Numbered from the stretch's first letter, positions 35,429-47,240 are shown. The stretch: 64,000 nt of DNA from Cryptomeria japonica (GCF_030272615.1 NC_081406.1:240300422-240364421), one strand, 5' to 3'. Notes: generated by a model from the letters alone, not told the origin. Numbers and translations are program-made.

Positions 35429-35576
35429 AATGATTATTTTTATGATTTTGATGGAACTTATACTAATGCATCTTCAGATGTTAAAAAGTATTGTTTGAGT
35501 TGCATGGGCATTATGATATTTTATTTTGTAGAATATTTCTTATACTTTGATTTAAGTGGATAATATTTCTTAAATG

Positions 35577-36535
35577 ATGCAGAGTCACCGGTATTTGGTT
35601 CACCAGCAGGTTATATTGTTCACCGGCACTAAGGATGATATGTTATCATCTGGAGATTACTTGGTTATGTCAAAGACATTGTTTGGACACTTGGTTTTGA
35701 TGATTTGGTTATTGGTCAAATCGAGTTTGCATATTTGTTGTTACCAGCAAATAGGTCAAGGTTACGGACCGGCAAGCGTTATCTATTCCAAATCAGCACG
35801 ACACGTTATGGAGATGTTTTATTGATTGGTTATTATTGTAAATACATTGATCCAACATGATGCATCGCATATTGATTCATTTGTAATTGATTTAATTGTA
35901 ATATTACTAGTGAGTCGACCTACACATTTGGTCTTAGGTTTTGGTATATATGCAAGATCTCATTTGTGAGATTAAAAAGAGGTGTGAAAGGGAATATAAT
36001 AATGTATATGCGAATATAAGAAGAGCTATACACATAGACATCATTTGAAGATTCAAGGAAAGTATGAAGAAGACAATCAGAGCTTAACTGGTACTAAATC
36101 CAACATATGAAGATGTTATTTTGAGCAGTACATTATCATTGGATTTAACCATCCAATTGTAGTCAGTGTGACTCCCATTTTGTGATTGAGCAGTGAGCTC
36201 TAGGCATTTAGCCTTTTTGCATGTGCAAACCCCATTTGTACACACATACTATCTGCAGTAGTATCATCTAATTATGGGTAAGGTTTCCCACCGTGGTTTT
36301 TCCCCTTACAGGGTTTCCACATACAAATATTTGTGTTATGTGTTGTGGATGTTATTTGTCTTTCTGTTTCATGCATTAAACTTTACCGGTACTGTTATTA
36401 ACTATTAAACTGTCTACCGACATTAAGTTTGGCTTACCATTACTATGCATTAAGTTTGGTTAAGTTATATTTGGGTTGAAATTAATAGACAACTGATTCA
36501 CCCCCCCCCCTCTCAATTGCCTCTGGGTCCTAACA
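35577..36535 (+). repeat. TE-7 LTR copy B (3' part, truncated at its 5' end)
   Basis: It aligns with copy A from atgcagagtcacc onward and then extends to the LTR end: a C-run/G-run motif (gattcacccccccccctctc) and ...gggtcctaaca at 36535. What follows (gtacaatcg) is not a primer-binding site, so this is a 3' or solo LTR end. It cuts into the reading frame of TE-8. Confidence 0.8.
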
Positions 36536-38298
36536 GTACAATCGTCACTTATGTAGAAGTGATACTCTCTTACAACCTTTCTATCCTCCTTTGTGCTATC
36601 ATTTGCATGCATGAATGCTATGTGTACAAAAATAGAAACTTGTGTAGAATGGTAATACATAGATTGTACTTTATTTTGAGGTTGTAGTGTCTAATTTTCA
36701 GCAAAATCAACTATAGAGACAATGGTACCAAGAGGAAATGTGTCCTTGCATAACTTGAATTGCTCATCTAACCATTGAGCTCTATTTGTATGCATTATGT
36801 ACACATAAACTAGTTTCTCTTTAAATGTTCTCATAAAATCAGATACGCATATATCATTTTTCACTAACTCACATCTCTTCAATTATTTTCCATCTTTAAC
36901 CCCATATGTCATTGTCTTTTACTTTCCAAAAGATACTAGTTTCTCACCAATTTCATGTGTTCTATCCAAATGTAGACATCTTGGCAAATGTTGCAAACCA
37001 CCACATGTAGAACAAGAACCTTTCAAACACATAATCTTATAATAAATGCAACCATCATCTCTTTTACATAACACACTTAAAATAAATTCTATTGGTGACT
37101 TAGGAGGTGGTTGTATATTGCATTCCTGCAAAACATCGTTAGTGTGCAAAGTACAATATATATGACGATAAATATCATAGTGCATGGAAAATTCCATATG
37201 CATCCGAGAACAACACTTGATACATACATGACTAGTATTAACACAAAAAGGTTTTGCAATTTCAAATAATCTTTGACTAATTCTTATTTGAGGAAACTTT
37301 TGAAGGAATCTTTCATAAAATTTTGTTTGAGTCATATCCAAATAGTGTTTGGCATGTGGCTCACGATTTCTAGATCCAATTCACCTTCTAACAACATCTC
37401 TTTGGTTAGGCGAAAAAAAAGTTTCAATTAATGTTCTTAGTGCATCAACAACAACATTGTCTTTGCATGGTAGTCTACCCGAGAACACCCAAAGAGAATT
37501 ATTGTTAGGATCCTCTATTTTCTCCCACCTATCTAAATGCTTTACGCAATGTTGTTCTACTTATGTTAGTGACTTACTTGTTTTTCTTATCAAATGATCT
37601 TTTTTTTATTTTCTTTCTCATTATGATTGATGTAATAACATGCCTAGTAACATTAGAATCTTTAGTACGTGATTTTGAACCAATAGTTTGATATGCATCA
37701 AATAGATTTCTCACAATAGTTCTTTCGCTATTACTTTTGGATGATCTTAGGCCTAGAATTTTCATTGTCTCTCTAAAATTCAAATTTTTAATCATTTCAA
37801 CAGTTAACTAAAATTCAAATTTTTAATCATTTCAACAATTAATTGGCATCTTGTAGTTTGATTTAAGTTTTCAAAAATGTTTTTCCATATTCTTTTAACC
37901 ATTCTCCTACATGTTTGTTCATTCATTTTATCGGGCATTGGCCTCAAAATATTCTCATCGATGTCAATTAGATACTTTGGTTTCCTACGAATGATTCTAG
38001 GAGGTGTTAACATCGGTGCATTGCATAAAATTGGTACATTCATCGCATCAAATAGAGATAGTGTATGTTCATCATTGCATTCATTAGGATCATACGGTAA
38101 ATCAAATGTTGTTGGTGCATCTTCATCATTTGTTTTATTATTCATTGTGATCTCTTCTTCAATTGCATTATGTCTGTTTGGTAAATTGAATTGAGATGTT
38201 GAGGATGACGTTTCTTCTTGTCCTATTGCTCTTATGTCAGGTAATTTCTTCATACGTTGCCTTTGTCTTTCCTTATCAACATCTCGTTGTTCCACCAT
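36536..38298 (-). pseudogene. TE-8: transposase-like gene, C-terminus cut off by an LTR
   Basis: The minus-strand protein starts with a charged N-terminus (MVEQRDVDKERQRQRMKKLP, 38298). A DNA-binding-like basic region follows (37795-37574), then a Cys-rich segment (HVCIKCCSRMHME and CLKGSCSTCGGLQH, 37240-36960). The last part has IVSIVDFAEN (36700), YYHSTQVSIFVHIAFMHA and VVREYHFYISDDCT, ending exactly at the LTR (36536). The two Asp-containing motifs (DFAEN and SDD) resemble the catalytic strands of DDE-type enzymes in unclassified transposons I recall from plants and animals; this is recall, not a match. Stops near 37347, 36900, 36883 and 36690 and a 35-bp duplication show decay. Confidence 0.45.
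37773..37842. repeat. 35-bp tandem duplication inside TE-8
   Basis: 37773-37807 and 37808-37842 differ at one base (cagttaa versus caattaa). The unit length is not a multiple of three, so it shifts the TE-8 frame. The segment MIKNLNF is read on both sides. Confidence 0.93.
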
Positions 38299-38528
38299 TC
38301 CTCACTTGTTCTTTCTCATTGTTAATACCGGTTGTCCTAAATAGAATCATTTTACATATATATGTAAACAAAATTTCTTAAATCAAAACTATTAAACAAT
38401 CACAATAACATTGACCAAACTAATAAGAACAACAATTCAATCATTTGAAATCATGCATAACAAAAATTTCACTTACTTTTACATATAAACTATCATAGGA
38501 GCACAATAATAGTTGCAGTGGTGCCTTC

Positions 38529-38559
38529 AATGACCTCAAAAACTTCTTTTGAGGTCATT
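38529..38559. repeat. Perfect 13-bp inverted repeat
   Basis: aatgacctcaaaa and ttttgaggtcatt are separated by five bases, just upstream of the TE-8 gene (minus-strand sense). It could be a hairpin or a protein-binding palindrome. Confidence 0.85.
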
Positions 38560-38717
38560 TAGGCTATTGGGCAACTAAAACCATGTCCAAGAATCGTGTA
38601 CGTGCTATGTTTAGTAACTTCATGCACTCTTTTAGTCCCTAAAAAATGCTCAGCAGGCCAACATCCATACTCCCAGTACCCCATATGTGTTACCTCCAGT
38701 AAAGAAAATGTGAAGTA

Positions 38718-38838
38718 AAATGGAGGGAGGGAGGGATATAGAGGGAGAGTGTGAGAGAGAGGGGTGGGAGAGAGGATGGAGAGGGAGAGGGAGGGAGAGA
38801 GAGAGAAAGGGGGACAGGAAGAGAGAGGGAGAAGGGGC

Positions 38839-38898
<60 letters not shown>

Positions 38899-39060
38899 GG
38901 AGAGAGGGAGAGAGGGAGAGAGAGAGGATGGAGAGGGAGGGAGAAAGAGAGAAATGGAGAGAGGAAGAGAGAGGGTGAGGGAGAGGGATGGAGAGAGAGG
39001 GAGCGGGAGAGAGAGAGTGGGGGAGAGAGAGATAGAGGAAGATAGAGGGAGAGGGAGATA
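38718..39060. repeat. GA-rich simple repeat
   Basis: An almost pure purine tract with a perfect GA core at about 38842-38889. Long frames on both strands rich in Arg/Glu/Gly or Ser/Leu/Pro are artefacts of this repeat. Confidence 0.95.
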
Positions 39061-39575
39061 AGATTATTATGTTCCAAGTGGTATATAACGAGATGGGTAA
39101 ATAGAATATAGTGATGAAAGAGGTGGGAAGAGAAAGTATTGTGTTATAAGTTTCAGGTGTCATGGTGAACGGAAGAGTAGAAGTGATAGTGGAGGAGGTA
39201 GGAGGAGAAAGCTTGAAAGTGTTTCTGAATTTTCTCTACATAAGAAAAGTGGGTGATAACGAAATTTTTGCAATTATAAACAACTTACGAGGATTGCAGC
39301 CAATTTTTTAGATAAAGAAGTTGTTTACCAAGTTGAATTTGTGTGTGGATATTTTATGGAGGAAGGGATAGAGGGGGAGAATGATGGTTTGTTATTTTTA
39401 TAAGCAATATTAATACTTATTTTTATATTGTAATAATGGTTCATCTTGCCACCTTAGGACACCATATGACCCCTTAGGACATCATATGCTCCTAAAGTGT
39501 CATGTGGTGTGCTAAGGGGTCACATCATATCATTAGGTGTTATGTGGGGTCTTAAGGGAGAGAGAGAGAGAGGAG
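39058..39575. repeat. R20 repeat family, copy 1
   Basis: A 340-base module starting taagattattatgttccaag is shared with 47325-47620. A second module around ttgtaataatggttcatctt (39427 on) is shared with 47620 and 58759. A short run of 20-bp palindromic units (gacaccatatgaccccttag type) ends in a GA run at 39560. Confidence 0.8.
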
Positions 39576-39631
39576 CTCAGATTAAGGACATTCCATTGTC
39601 TTTTATTTTATAATATATTGGTAGGTGAACA

Positions 39632-41124
39632 TGATAGTTCTGATACTCAATGTTAAGTACAGATGCCAAGCTAATAAGATGAGAGGGGGGATGAATCATA
39701 CAAACTTAATCTTCCACAAAAATAATAGATTCAACCTCGGTAACATATACTTTAGTAATATAACCAAAACTGCTAAACATGCAAACTCAAAAGCATATAA
39801 ACATCATAACACTCACAACACTAGATTTAACATGGAAACCCAAATAGGGAAAAACCACTGTGGGATTTCAAACCCACTAAGAAATATACTCTTCTAGAGT
39901 ATGCTCAATTAAAAGCAAATCATGTTAAATATTACAAACACATTGCTAGATGTGACCCGGTTAAGGGATTTCCCTCAGATCTGTTAGGATCTTCACCTTG
40001 TTAGAAGTGACCTTGTTAAAGGATTTCAAACACTCAATCAGAATGTCACCTTGCTAGAGGGTTTTACAAATAAGACTATTAAGTCCACTCGGTTAAGAGA
40101 TTTTTTATCACTTTACAAAATAACAGTAACAAAAATCTATCTGCAACTTCACATCTAAAATGCTAAAGCAGATTCTTATTCTCTCAATACAATAGGACTA
40201 CTCTTGTCCATCTGCTAGGCTCTATACTCTGTTATTCAAACAGGTCTTCAAACTTCTGTGCTCAGTAATCACTATGTAGCATCCCTGTGCATACACTTGC
40301 CTGCATGCATTGTTTATCAACAGTTCCTTATTTATAAACAATTCACCAACCACTTAATCTCCTTGATCATATTTCCCATGATCAATCATAGCCATCATAT
40401 CTTCAAACTTTGACCAAGTTCAATGTATCCTTCGATCTGAAAATGTTTTACCCCACCTTGGAACTTGCATACATTTCTTGGAACTTGTGCTAGGGTATTG
40501 CTGTTCAATCTGAGTTGTAGATCTTCCTGTCGATTTTCCTTTGCCATAGATTCTTTAACAAACTTTGTGCACAACATACCAATCATTTAATCATAGCCAT
40601 CTCATCAGCTTCCTTCATTAAATAATACTTTTATTCATTCAATGCATTCTGTTACTACTCGGTTGCAACTCAGTAAATACTAAACCTCACTCGGTAGACA
40701 TACTGCCTTCATTAACTGATAGCGATAACCTTAGGGTTTACCGACTAGGTTCTTTGCTCGGTAACATAGTATACTATTAACCTTACAATCAATAACATAT
40801 GTTTGATATCAAAACAATCTAAACATCATGATCTCATCATTGTCTAACTCGGTAATAGTTGCCCATTGAATAACTTATTTCTCCCCTTATTCATCACATT
40901 CTTTCTATATCTTTTACCGACATCTTTATACTCATCAAATCATACTTCTTAAGATATGGCAACATCACACTGAATTAGAAAATCAATTTCTTGACATCAA
41001 TGACAAAATAATAATATTAAGACAGTAAACATCCTTAATCAGTTATATCCATAATCATCAACAACCTTCTCAATATCCTTATTGAAATGCCAACAATCTC
41101 TCCTTGTCTATTATAATGCCAACA
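39632..41124 (-). repeat. 3' LTR of TE-9 (1493 bp)
   Basis: On the minus strand it opens TGTTGGCATTATAATAG and closes with ...AACTATCA. It contains the G-run motif near its end (agaggggggatgaatc at 39684) and many ctcggta words. Short frames inside are not genes. Confidence 0.92.
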
Positions 41125-41270
41125 ATCTCCCCTTTGGCATTGATGACAAAAGCAATTGATTTGACCTAATTGATTTGGATTGTTGTGATCTCCCCCTGTC
41201 ATCAAAATTCTCCCCCATACATTAGTCTTGTCCTCTTTTCTTCAGTCTTCTCCCCCTTTGACAACAATGC
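41125..41270 (-). other. Repeated polypurine tracts of TE-9
   Basis: On the minus strand three or four tracts (AAAGGGGAGATTG next to the LTR, then AGGGGGAGATCAC, GGGGGAGAATTT and AAAGGGGGAGAAG) lie within 150 bases. Multiple tracts of this kind are a Sirevirus feature; only the one touching the LTR would prime plus-strand synthesis. Confidence 0.75.
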
Positions 41271-41479
41271 CAAAAAGTAAATAACTAAAACATAATTTCT
41301 TCCTGTATGAAGTGATTTTTTGTTGTTATGTGTCAACTTAGTCTCGGTCAGAGCATTTGTCTTCAATTCTTGTTCCCTGTATTGTTTCCTGCACACCTTT
41401 AGAAAACATCCTAAAGTGTGTAAATCAACATCAACTCCTAAAAGATATTTTGTAGAGTCATCGAATTGATGCTTTCACC

Positions 41480-42153
41480 AAACTTGGTTAGTGAGTAGAA
41501 GATACGGGTAGGACCCCTAACTTACTTTTGAGATACTCAAAAGTATCCCTTGGCAGTGGCGTGGTGAAGATATCTGCTATTTGTTCCTTTGTGCTAACAT
41601 ACTCCAACACCACTTTCTTCTCTTAAGCTTCTTCTCTAAGATAATGATATTTGATAGAGATGTGCTTTGTCTTAGAGTGCATAACAGGATTCTTTGAAAT
41701 GTTAATGGCACTAGTATTGTCATAGAATATAGTTACTGGCTCGATAAATTTCTCATTTATACCTTCCAACAGTTGTTTGATCCATGCTATGTTGGTACAA
41801 TTCAATGTTGCAGCAACGTATTCACCTTTTGTTGTTGACTGTGAAACACATCCTTGTTTCTTGCTAAGCCAACTCACTAGTCTTTCTCCTAAAAAGAAAG
41901 CTCCTCCACTTGTGCTTTTCCTGTCATCAATGTTGCCTTCCCAATCAGCATCAATATAAACTTTTAAATCAAAGTCATTTCCTTTCTGATATACTAAGCC
42001 ATAATCCTCAGTGCCTTTCAAGTATCTAAAAATTCTCTTGATTGTTGTCATGTGTGTTTCCTTAGGATCTGCAGAGAATCTTGCAACTATACCTATTGCA
42101 TGTGCTATGTCTAGCCTACTATGAACAACATATTGTAGCTTTCCAATCATGGA
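41480..42153 (-). pseudogene. TE-9 RNase H
   Basis: The frame continues from RT after a stop (ETLY-stop-SMIGKLQY, near 42152, likely CGA to TGA). Motifs: VYIDADWEGNIDDRKSTSGG (first Asp), then STTKGEYVAA, where the usual Glu pair is partly Lys, FYDNTSAINISKNP and HISIKYHYLRE. After a further stop at 41623 the normal C-terminus IADIFTTPLPRDTFEYLKSK is readable to about 41480. It would remove RNA from the cDNA hybrid. Confidence 0.88.
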
Positions 42154-43836
42154 TCAGTAAAGTGTCTCATCAACAGATGCAGATTCATCATTCTTTGATA
42201 ATTTACAATTGGTAGTCATAGGAGTACTTACTGGTTTTGAATCCTCCATTCCAAATTTCTTCAAGATTTCCTTTATGTACTTGGATTGAGTAATGAAAAT
42301 TTTATCTTTCATTTGCAGTATTTGTAAACCTATAAAATACTTTACTTCACCGAATAATGACATCTCAAATTCTTTTCTCATTTCATTTCCAAAGTTCTTA
42401 CATAAAGAGTCATTTCCACAAAAGATAATATCATCAACAAATATGGCTAAGATCAGTATTCCATTTTCATCATTCTTCATGTACATGTTACTATTTTCAC
42501 TTGTCCTTATAAAACCAATCTTGATTAGATAAGAGTGCAATCTTTCATACCATGCTCTAGGTTCTTGTTTTAGACCATATAAGGATTTTTTAAATGTACA
42601 TACCTGATCTTTATTATTGTCTTCAGCAAATCCTTCAGGTTGTTCAATAAAAACTTCTTCTTCTAATATACCATTCAGAAATGCAGATTTGACATCCATT
42701 TGATATACCTTGAAATTTTTGAAAGCAACATATGCCAACAATGTTCTTACTCTTTTAAGTCTAGCCACAGGTGCAAAAGTTTCACCATAATCAATTCCTT
42801 CTTCTTGGGCATAACCTTTGCAAACTAGTCTTGCTTTATTTCGAATGACCTCACCTTTTTCATTCATCTTGTTTTTGAAAATCCACTTTGTACTGATTAC
42901 ATTTTTGTCCTTCAGTCTTGGGACCAATGTCCATGTGTCATTCTTCTTGATTTGATCAATCTCTTCTATCATAGCATTTATCCAATCTTCACTATTAAAT
43001 GCCTCTTTCACTATTCTTGGCTCAAATTCAGATATTAGACATGTGTTCTGTCTCAGTTTGTTCCTTATCATTACTCGATTATCTTTATCTCCTATAATCT
43101 GACTTGATGCATGATGTCTTCTGACATACTTGGCTAATACAGGCTTGGTAGGCTCTGTATGATCTTCTTCATCACTCGGTAACTGGATATTCCCTTCATT
43201 TCCTTCAACAGTTCTCTCGATAAGACTTGTCAGTTGAACATAGACAAATTCATCATAATCTTCTGGTTCTTTGGAGTTTCCTTCATCATTTCTTTCTGCA
43301 AATTCATCAATTTTCACATTTGCACTTTCTACTATTTTGTTAGATGATTTGATCAGATATTTAAATGCTTTGCTTCTAGAAGAATAACCAAGAAATGTTC
43401 CTTCTTCACTTTTCTGATCAAACTTTCCATTTCTATCATCTTTGTGTACATAGAATCTACTTCCAAATATTTTGAAGTAGCTTACATTAGGTTTCTTGTC
43501 ATACCAGATTTCATATGGTGTCTTCAAAGTTCCTTTCTTTGGTTGTACTCGGTTCAGGGTGTAAACTGTTGTGCTTATTGCTTCTCTCCAAAATGTTGGT
43601 GGCACTTTTTTTTCAATCATCAAGATTTTGGCACAATCCACAATAGATCTATTTCTTCTCTTAGCAATTCCATTTTGTTGTGGAGTTCTCGGTGTAGAGA
43701 CTTGTCTTTTTATACCATGATCATTACATAATAAGTTGAACTCATCAGATGTGAACTCTCCTCCTCTATCTGATCTAAGACATTTCAGTTGTCTTCCTGT
43801 TTCATTTTCAACTCTTGCCTTGTACCATTTAAACAT
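42154..43836 (-). pseudogene. TE-9 integrase core and reverse transcriptase
   Basis: This is the longest open stretch in the window (560 codons). It starts in the integrase core (LRSDRGGEF, second catalytic Asp) and continues through [14 protein letters not shown], where the catalytic Glu of NG-(I/V)-(A/V)-E-R is Lys. [20 protein letters not shown] is a typical Copia integrase tail. The RT follows from about 42960: [33 protein letters not shown], the Asp motif [12 protein letters not shown] and the active site FVDDIIF (42425). Thumb motifs ([11 protein letters not shown]-like [14 protein letters not shown]) close it. RT residues look intact; the integrase does not. Confidence 0.93.
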
Positions 43837-44615
43837 TTGAAAAGATTATGATTTTTCTTTTAAAAACATTACTGACATCATCCTTGAATAATCATCCACA
43901 AATAATAGGAAATATTTATCACCATAATAACTTTGAACTTTCATAGGACCACAAAGATCAGCGTGCACAAGATCTAAAATTCCCTTAGAAGTGTAGGACT
44001 TACCTGTAAAGCTTGATCTTGTCATTTTACCCATCTGGCATCCTCAGCACATAGCATTCTTAGGTTTCTCAAGACTCGATAGACCTCTTACTTGGTGCTT
44101 CTTGCTTATTTTGATTAGATTATCAAAATTTATATGACAAAACCTTTTATGCCATAACTAGGTATCATCTATATTTGCATACAGACATTTATTTCGAGTT
44201 GAGTCAAGGTGAAATGTGTTACCTTTTTTTTGTCTCCTGGTAGTAGCTAACTTTCCATTCTGGTCATGAACTTTGACAATTCCTTTCCGAAATTCTATTC
44301 GGTATCCTATATTGTTTAGCTGTGCTAAACTCAACAAATTGTATTTCAAACCTTTAACCCAATAAACATCATTGCATCTTGCATTATCAAGAAGTTTTAT
44401 GGATCCCTTACCTTTTATTGGACATGGTGCATCATTACCAAATCTTACATAGCCTCCATCATAGTCTTCTAACATAACAAACTTGTGTTTATCACCTGTC
44501 ATGTGATGTGAGCATCCACTATCTATTATCCAAGAATCATTAGTATTTATGTGAGATATTAGGGATTTTTCTTCATACCTTTCTTCATCTGATCCATCTT
44601 TGATAGCCACATAAA
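43837..44615 (-). pseudogene. TE-9 protease and integrase N-terminus
   Basis: The protease motif is WIIDSGCSHHMTGDKHKF (44530-44475), the Copia DSG active site, intact. The pre-integrase zinc finger follows (LWHKRFCHINF, then NAMC-stop-GCQMGK, about 44150-44030), and then the integrase start HADLCGPM with the first catalytic Asp. Stops lie at about 44158 (Trp codon to TAG), 44036 (in the zinc finger) and 43846. Confidence 0.88.
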
Positions 44616-45658
44616 CTAGTTCCTCTGTATCAGTTTCATCTAATTTATCATCATTGGATTCCTCATCGACTATTAAGCATGACTTTCTATCTCTTCTTTT
44701 GAAGTCTCGGTGTCCTCTGTAATGATTGTCTTTCTATCTATCATCTCGGTAATCTCTTTTTTCAGTAGAATCTTTGTCTGGACAGTTAGAAGCCATATGT
44801 CCTATCCTATCACAATTGAAACATTTCAAAGGTAGTTTTCCTTTATACTTACCTTTGCCTCTCGGTAACCTTCTAGCTAAAAGTGCTTCAAACTCTTCTT
44901 GCTTTCTGATTTCCTCATATAGTTTGTGTACTTCCTCCATGTTCTTGTGAAATCTTTCACTTGCACCACTGTGATCCCCTTTAGTGTACTTACTCATTCT
45001 ATCATTGTAATCATCAGATTCACCAATATGAAAAGAACTAAATGCAGATTCAACTTCATTTACCGATGACCCACTGTTATCAAAGTTACTTAACTCAAAT
45101 GCATGTAGCATCTAATGAAACTGACATATTGGGTACAGACCTCAATTCATTGATTGCAGAGACTCAGATTGCATAAGCTGGTAGAAGGGTTCTTAACAAC
45201 TTACTTGTTATATCCTTTTCTTCAATAGTTCCACCTGCTCCTTTGATTTGATTGACAATCTCCTTTAGTCTTGTACTGCACTGGGTTATGTTCTCACCTT
45301 CATTCATCCTCGTAGATTCAAGTTGTCCTCTTAGACTATCCACTTTTTCTCTTTGAACATGTTCATCACCACCATACATAGATATGAGCTTGTCCCACAT
45401 TGCCTTCGCACCATTGCAGCCTTCTAGATCATTAAACTCTGAATCGGTCAATGCAGATGTTATTTCAATCATTGCTTGAATATGTTCTTTCTTTGCCTTT
45501 ATCTCTTCCATTGTCAATGGATAGGTTCTCGGTGTGATGAAATCATTCTCCAAATAATATACAGCATATTCTTCAACTCCTGATAGGTGTAGCTTCATCC
45601 TTTTCTGCTATGTAGAGAAACTTGACTTGTTCAGCTTCGGTGCATCCCTCTTATACAT
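44616..45658 (-). pseudogene. TE-9 gag
   Basis: The start is best placed at the ATG at 45658 (MYKRDAPKLNKSSFST), because that precedes the conserved TW-QKRM block; the Trp is now a stop near 45617. The body matches the Copia gag of the UBN2 type (KAMWDKLISMYGGDEHVQRE, about 45400). A stop at 45164 and a frameshift near 45110 precede the C-terminal part, which has one CCHC zinc knuckle (CFNCDRIGHMASNC, about 44815-44775). Gag packages the RNA. A further stop at 44734 precedes the protease. Confidence 0.87.
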
Positions 45659-45709
45659 CTTTGGATCTTTTCCTCAAGTACCTTTAAACTTTTTCTTCCA
45701 GAGTCCAAA

Positions 45710-45721
45710 GCTTTGATACCA
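45710..45721 (-). other. Primer-binding site of TE-9
   Basis: TGGTATCAAAGC on the minus strand, one change from the initiator tRNA-Met complement, two bases from the LTR. Confidence 0.85.
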
Positions 45722-45723
45722 AT

Positions 45724-47240
45724 TGATAGTTCTGATACTTAATGTTAAGTACAAATGCCAAGTTAATAAGATGAGAGGGGGGGGTGAATCATACAAACTT
45801 AATCTTCCATAAAAACAATAGATTCAACCTCAATAACATATACTTCAGTAATATAACCAAAACTACTAAACATGCAAACTCAAAAGCATATAAACATCAT
45901 AACACTCATAACACCAGATTTAATGTGGAAACCCAAATAGGGAAAAACCACTATGGGAGTTCGGACCCACTAAGAAATATACTCTTCTAGAGTATGCTCG
46001 GTTAAAAGCAAATCCTGTTAAAGATTACAAACACATTACTAGATGTGACCCAGTTAAGGGATTTCCCTTAGATCTGTTAGGATCTTCACCTTGTTAGAAG
46101 TGACCTTGTTAAAGGATTTCAAACACTCAATCAAAATTTCACCTTGCTAGAGGGTTTTACAAATAAGACTATTAAGTCCACTCGGTTAAGAGATTTTCTG
46201 TCACTTTACAAAATAATAGTAGTAAAAATCTATCTGCAACTTCACATCTAAAATGCTAAAGCATATTCTTATTTTCTCAATACAATAGGACTAATCTTGT
46301 CCATCTATTGGGCTCTATACTCTGTTATTCAAACAGGTCTTCAATATTTTGTGCTCGGTAATCACTATGTAGCATCCTTGTGCATACACTTGCCTGCATG
46401 CATTGTTTATCAATAGTTCCTTATTTATAAACAATTTGCCAACCGCTTAATCTCCTTGATCACATTTCCCATGATCAATCATAGCCATCAGATCTTCAAA
46501 CTTTGACCAGGTTCAATGTATCCTTCAATCTGAAAATGTTTTACCCCACCTTGGAACTTGCATACATTTCTTGGAACTTGTGCTAGGGTATTGCAGTTCA
46601 ATCTGAGCTGTAGATCTTCCTGTCGATTTTCCTTTGCCATAGATTCTTTAACAAACTTCATGCATGGCATACCAATCATTTAATCATAGCCAACTCATCA
46701 ACTTCCTTCATTAAATAATGCTTTTATTCATTCAATGCATTCTGTTACTACTCGGTTGCAACTCGGTAAATATTAAACTTCACTCGATAGACATACCACC
46801 TTCATTAACCAGTAGTGATAACCATAGGGTTTACTGACTAGGTTCCTTAGGGTTTACCAACTAGGTTCTTTGCTCGGTACCATAGTATAGTATTAACCTT
46901 ACAATCAATAACATATGTATGATATCAAAACAATCTAAACATCATGATCTCATCATTGTCTAACTCGGTAATAGTTGCCCATTGAATAACTTATTTCTCC
47001 CCTTATTCATCACATTCTTTCTATGTCTTTTACCGACATCTTTATACTCATCAAATCGTACTTCTTAAGATATGGCAACATCATACTGAATTAGAAAATC
47101 AATTTCTTGACATCAAGGACAAAATAATAATATTAAGACAATAAACATCCTTAATCAGTTATATCCATAATCATCAACAACCTTCTCAATATCCTTATTG
47201 AAATGCCAACAATCTCTCCTTGTCTATTATAATGCCAACA
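45724..47240 (-). repeat. 5' LTR of TE-9 (1517 bp)
   Basis: Partner of 39632-41124, same ends. It has an extra short duplication (ggttccttagggtttaccaactaggtt region, 46850-46870) compared with the other LTR. Confidence 0.92.

Larger units (their letters stand above)
32289..35576. other. 3.3-kb non-coding block between the two LTR copies
   Basis: The left end (32310-32430) has repeated palindrome-like words (atgggtgccca, atgggttccca, cgggcaccc). A long A+T-rich stretch follows, then a CT/CA microsatellite (32955-33240), more A+T-rich sequence without coding content, and a CT microsatellite (35388-35425). I saw no terminal inverted repeat or target duplication that would define an element. Short frames here are chance. 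Confidence 0.45.
39632..47240 (-). mobile_element. TE-9: near full-length Sirevirus-like Copia element
   Basis: Two LTRs (39632-41124 and 45724-47240) enclose a minus-strand gag-pro-int-RT-RNase H in Copia order, with a primer site (45710-45721) and repeated polypurine tracts (41125-41270). Over the first 210 LTR bases I counted about 15 differences, nearly all transitions. The coding region has at least seven in-frame stops and one frameshift, so it is dead. The five bases on either side (gaaca before 39632, cacgt after 47240) do not match, so there is no visible target duplication. Copies of the R20 repeat lie on both flanks. Confidence 0.92.

Noticed and set aside
31395-35825. Similar plus-strand frames of over 80 codons at 31395 and 35574
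   Set aside because: They are the same stretch of two copies of an LTR, not a gene.
38559-39163. Long frames on both strands (Ser/Leu/Pro-rich and Arg/Glu/Gly-rich)
   Set aside because: They are translations of a GA/CT simple repeat, which stays open in several frames by composition.
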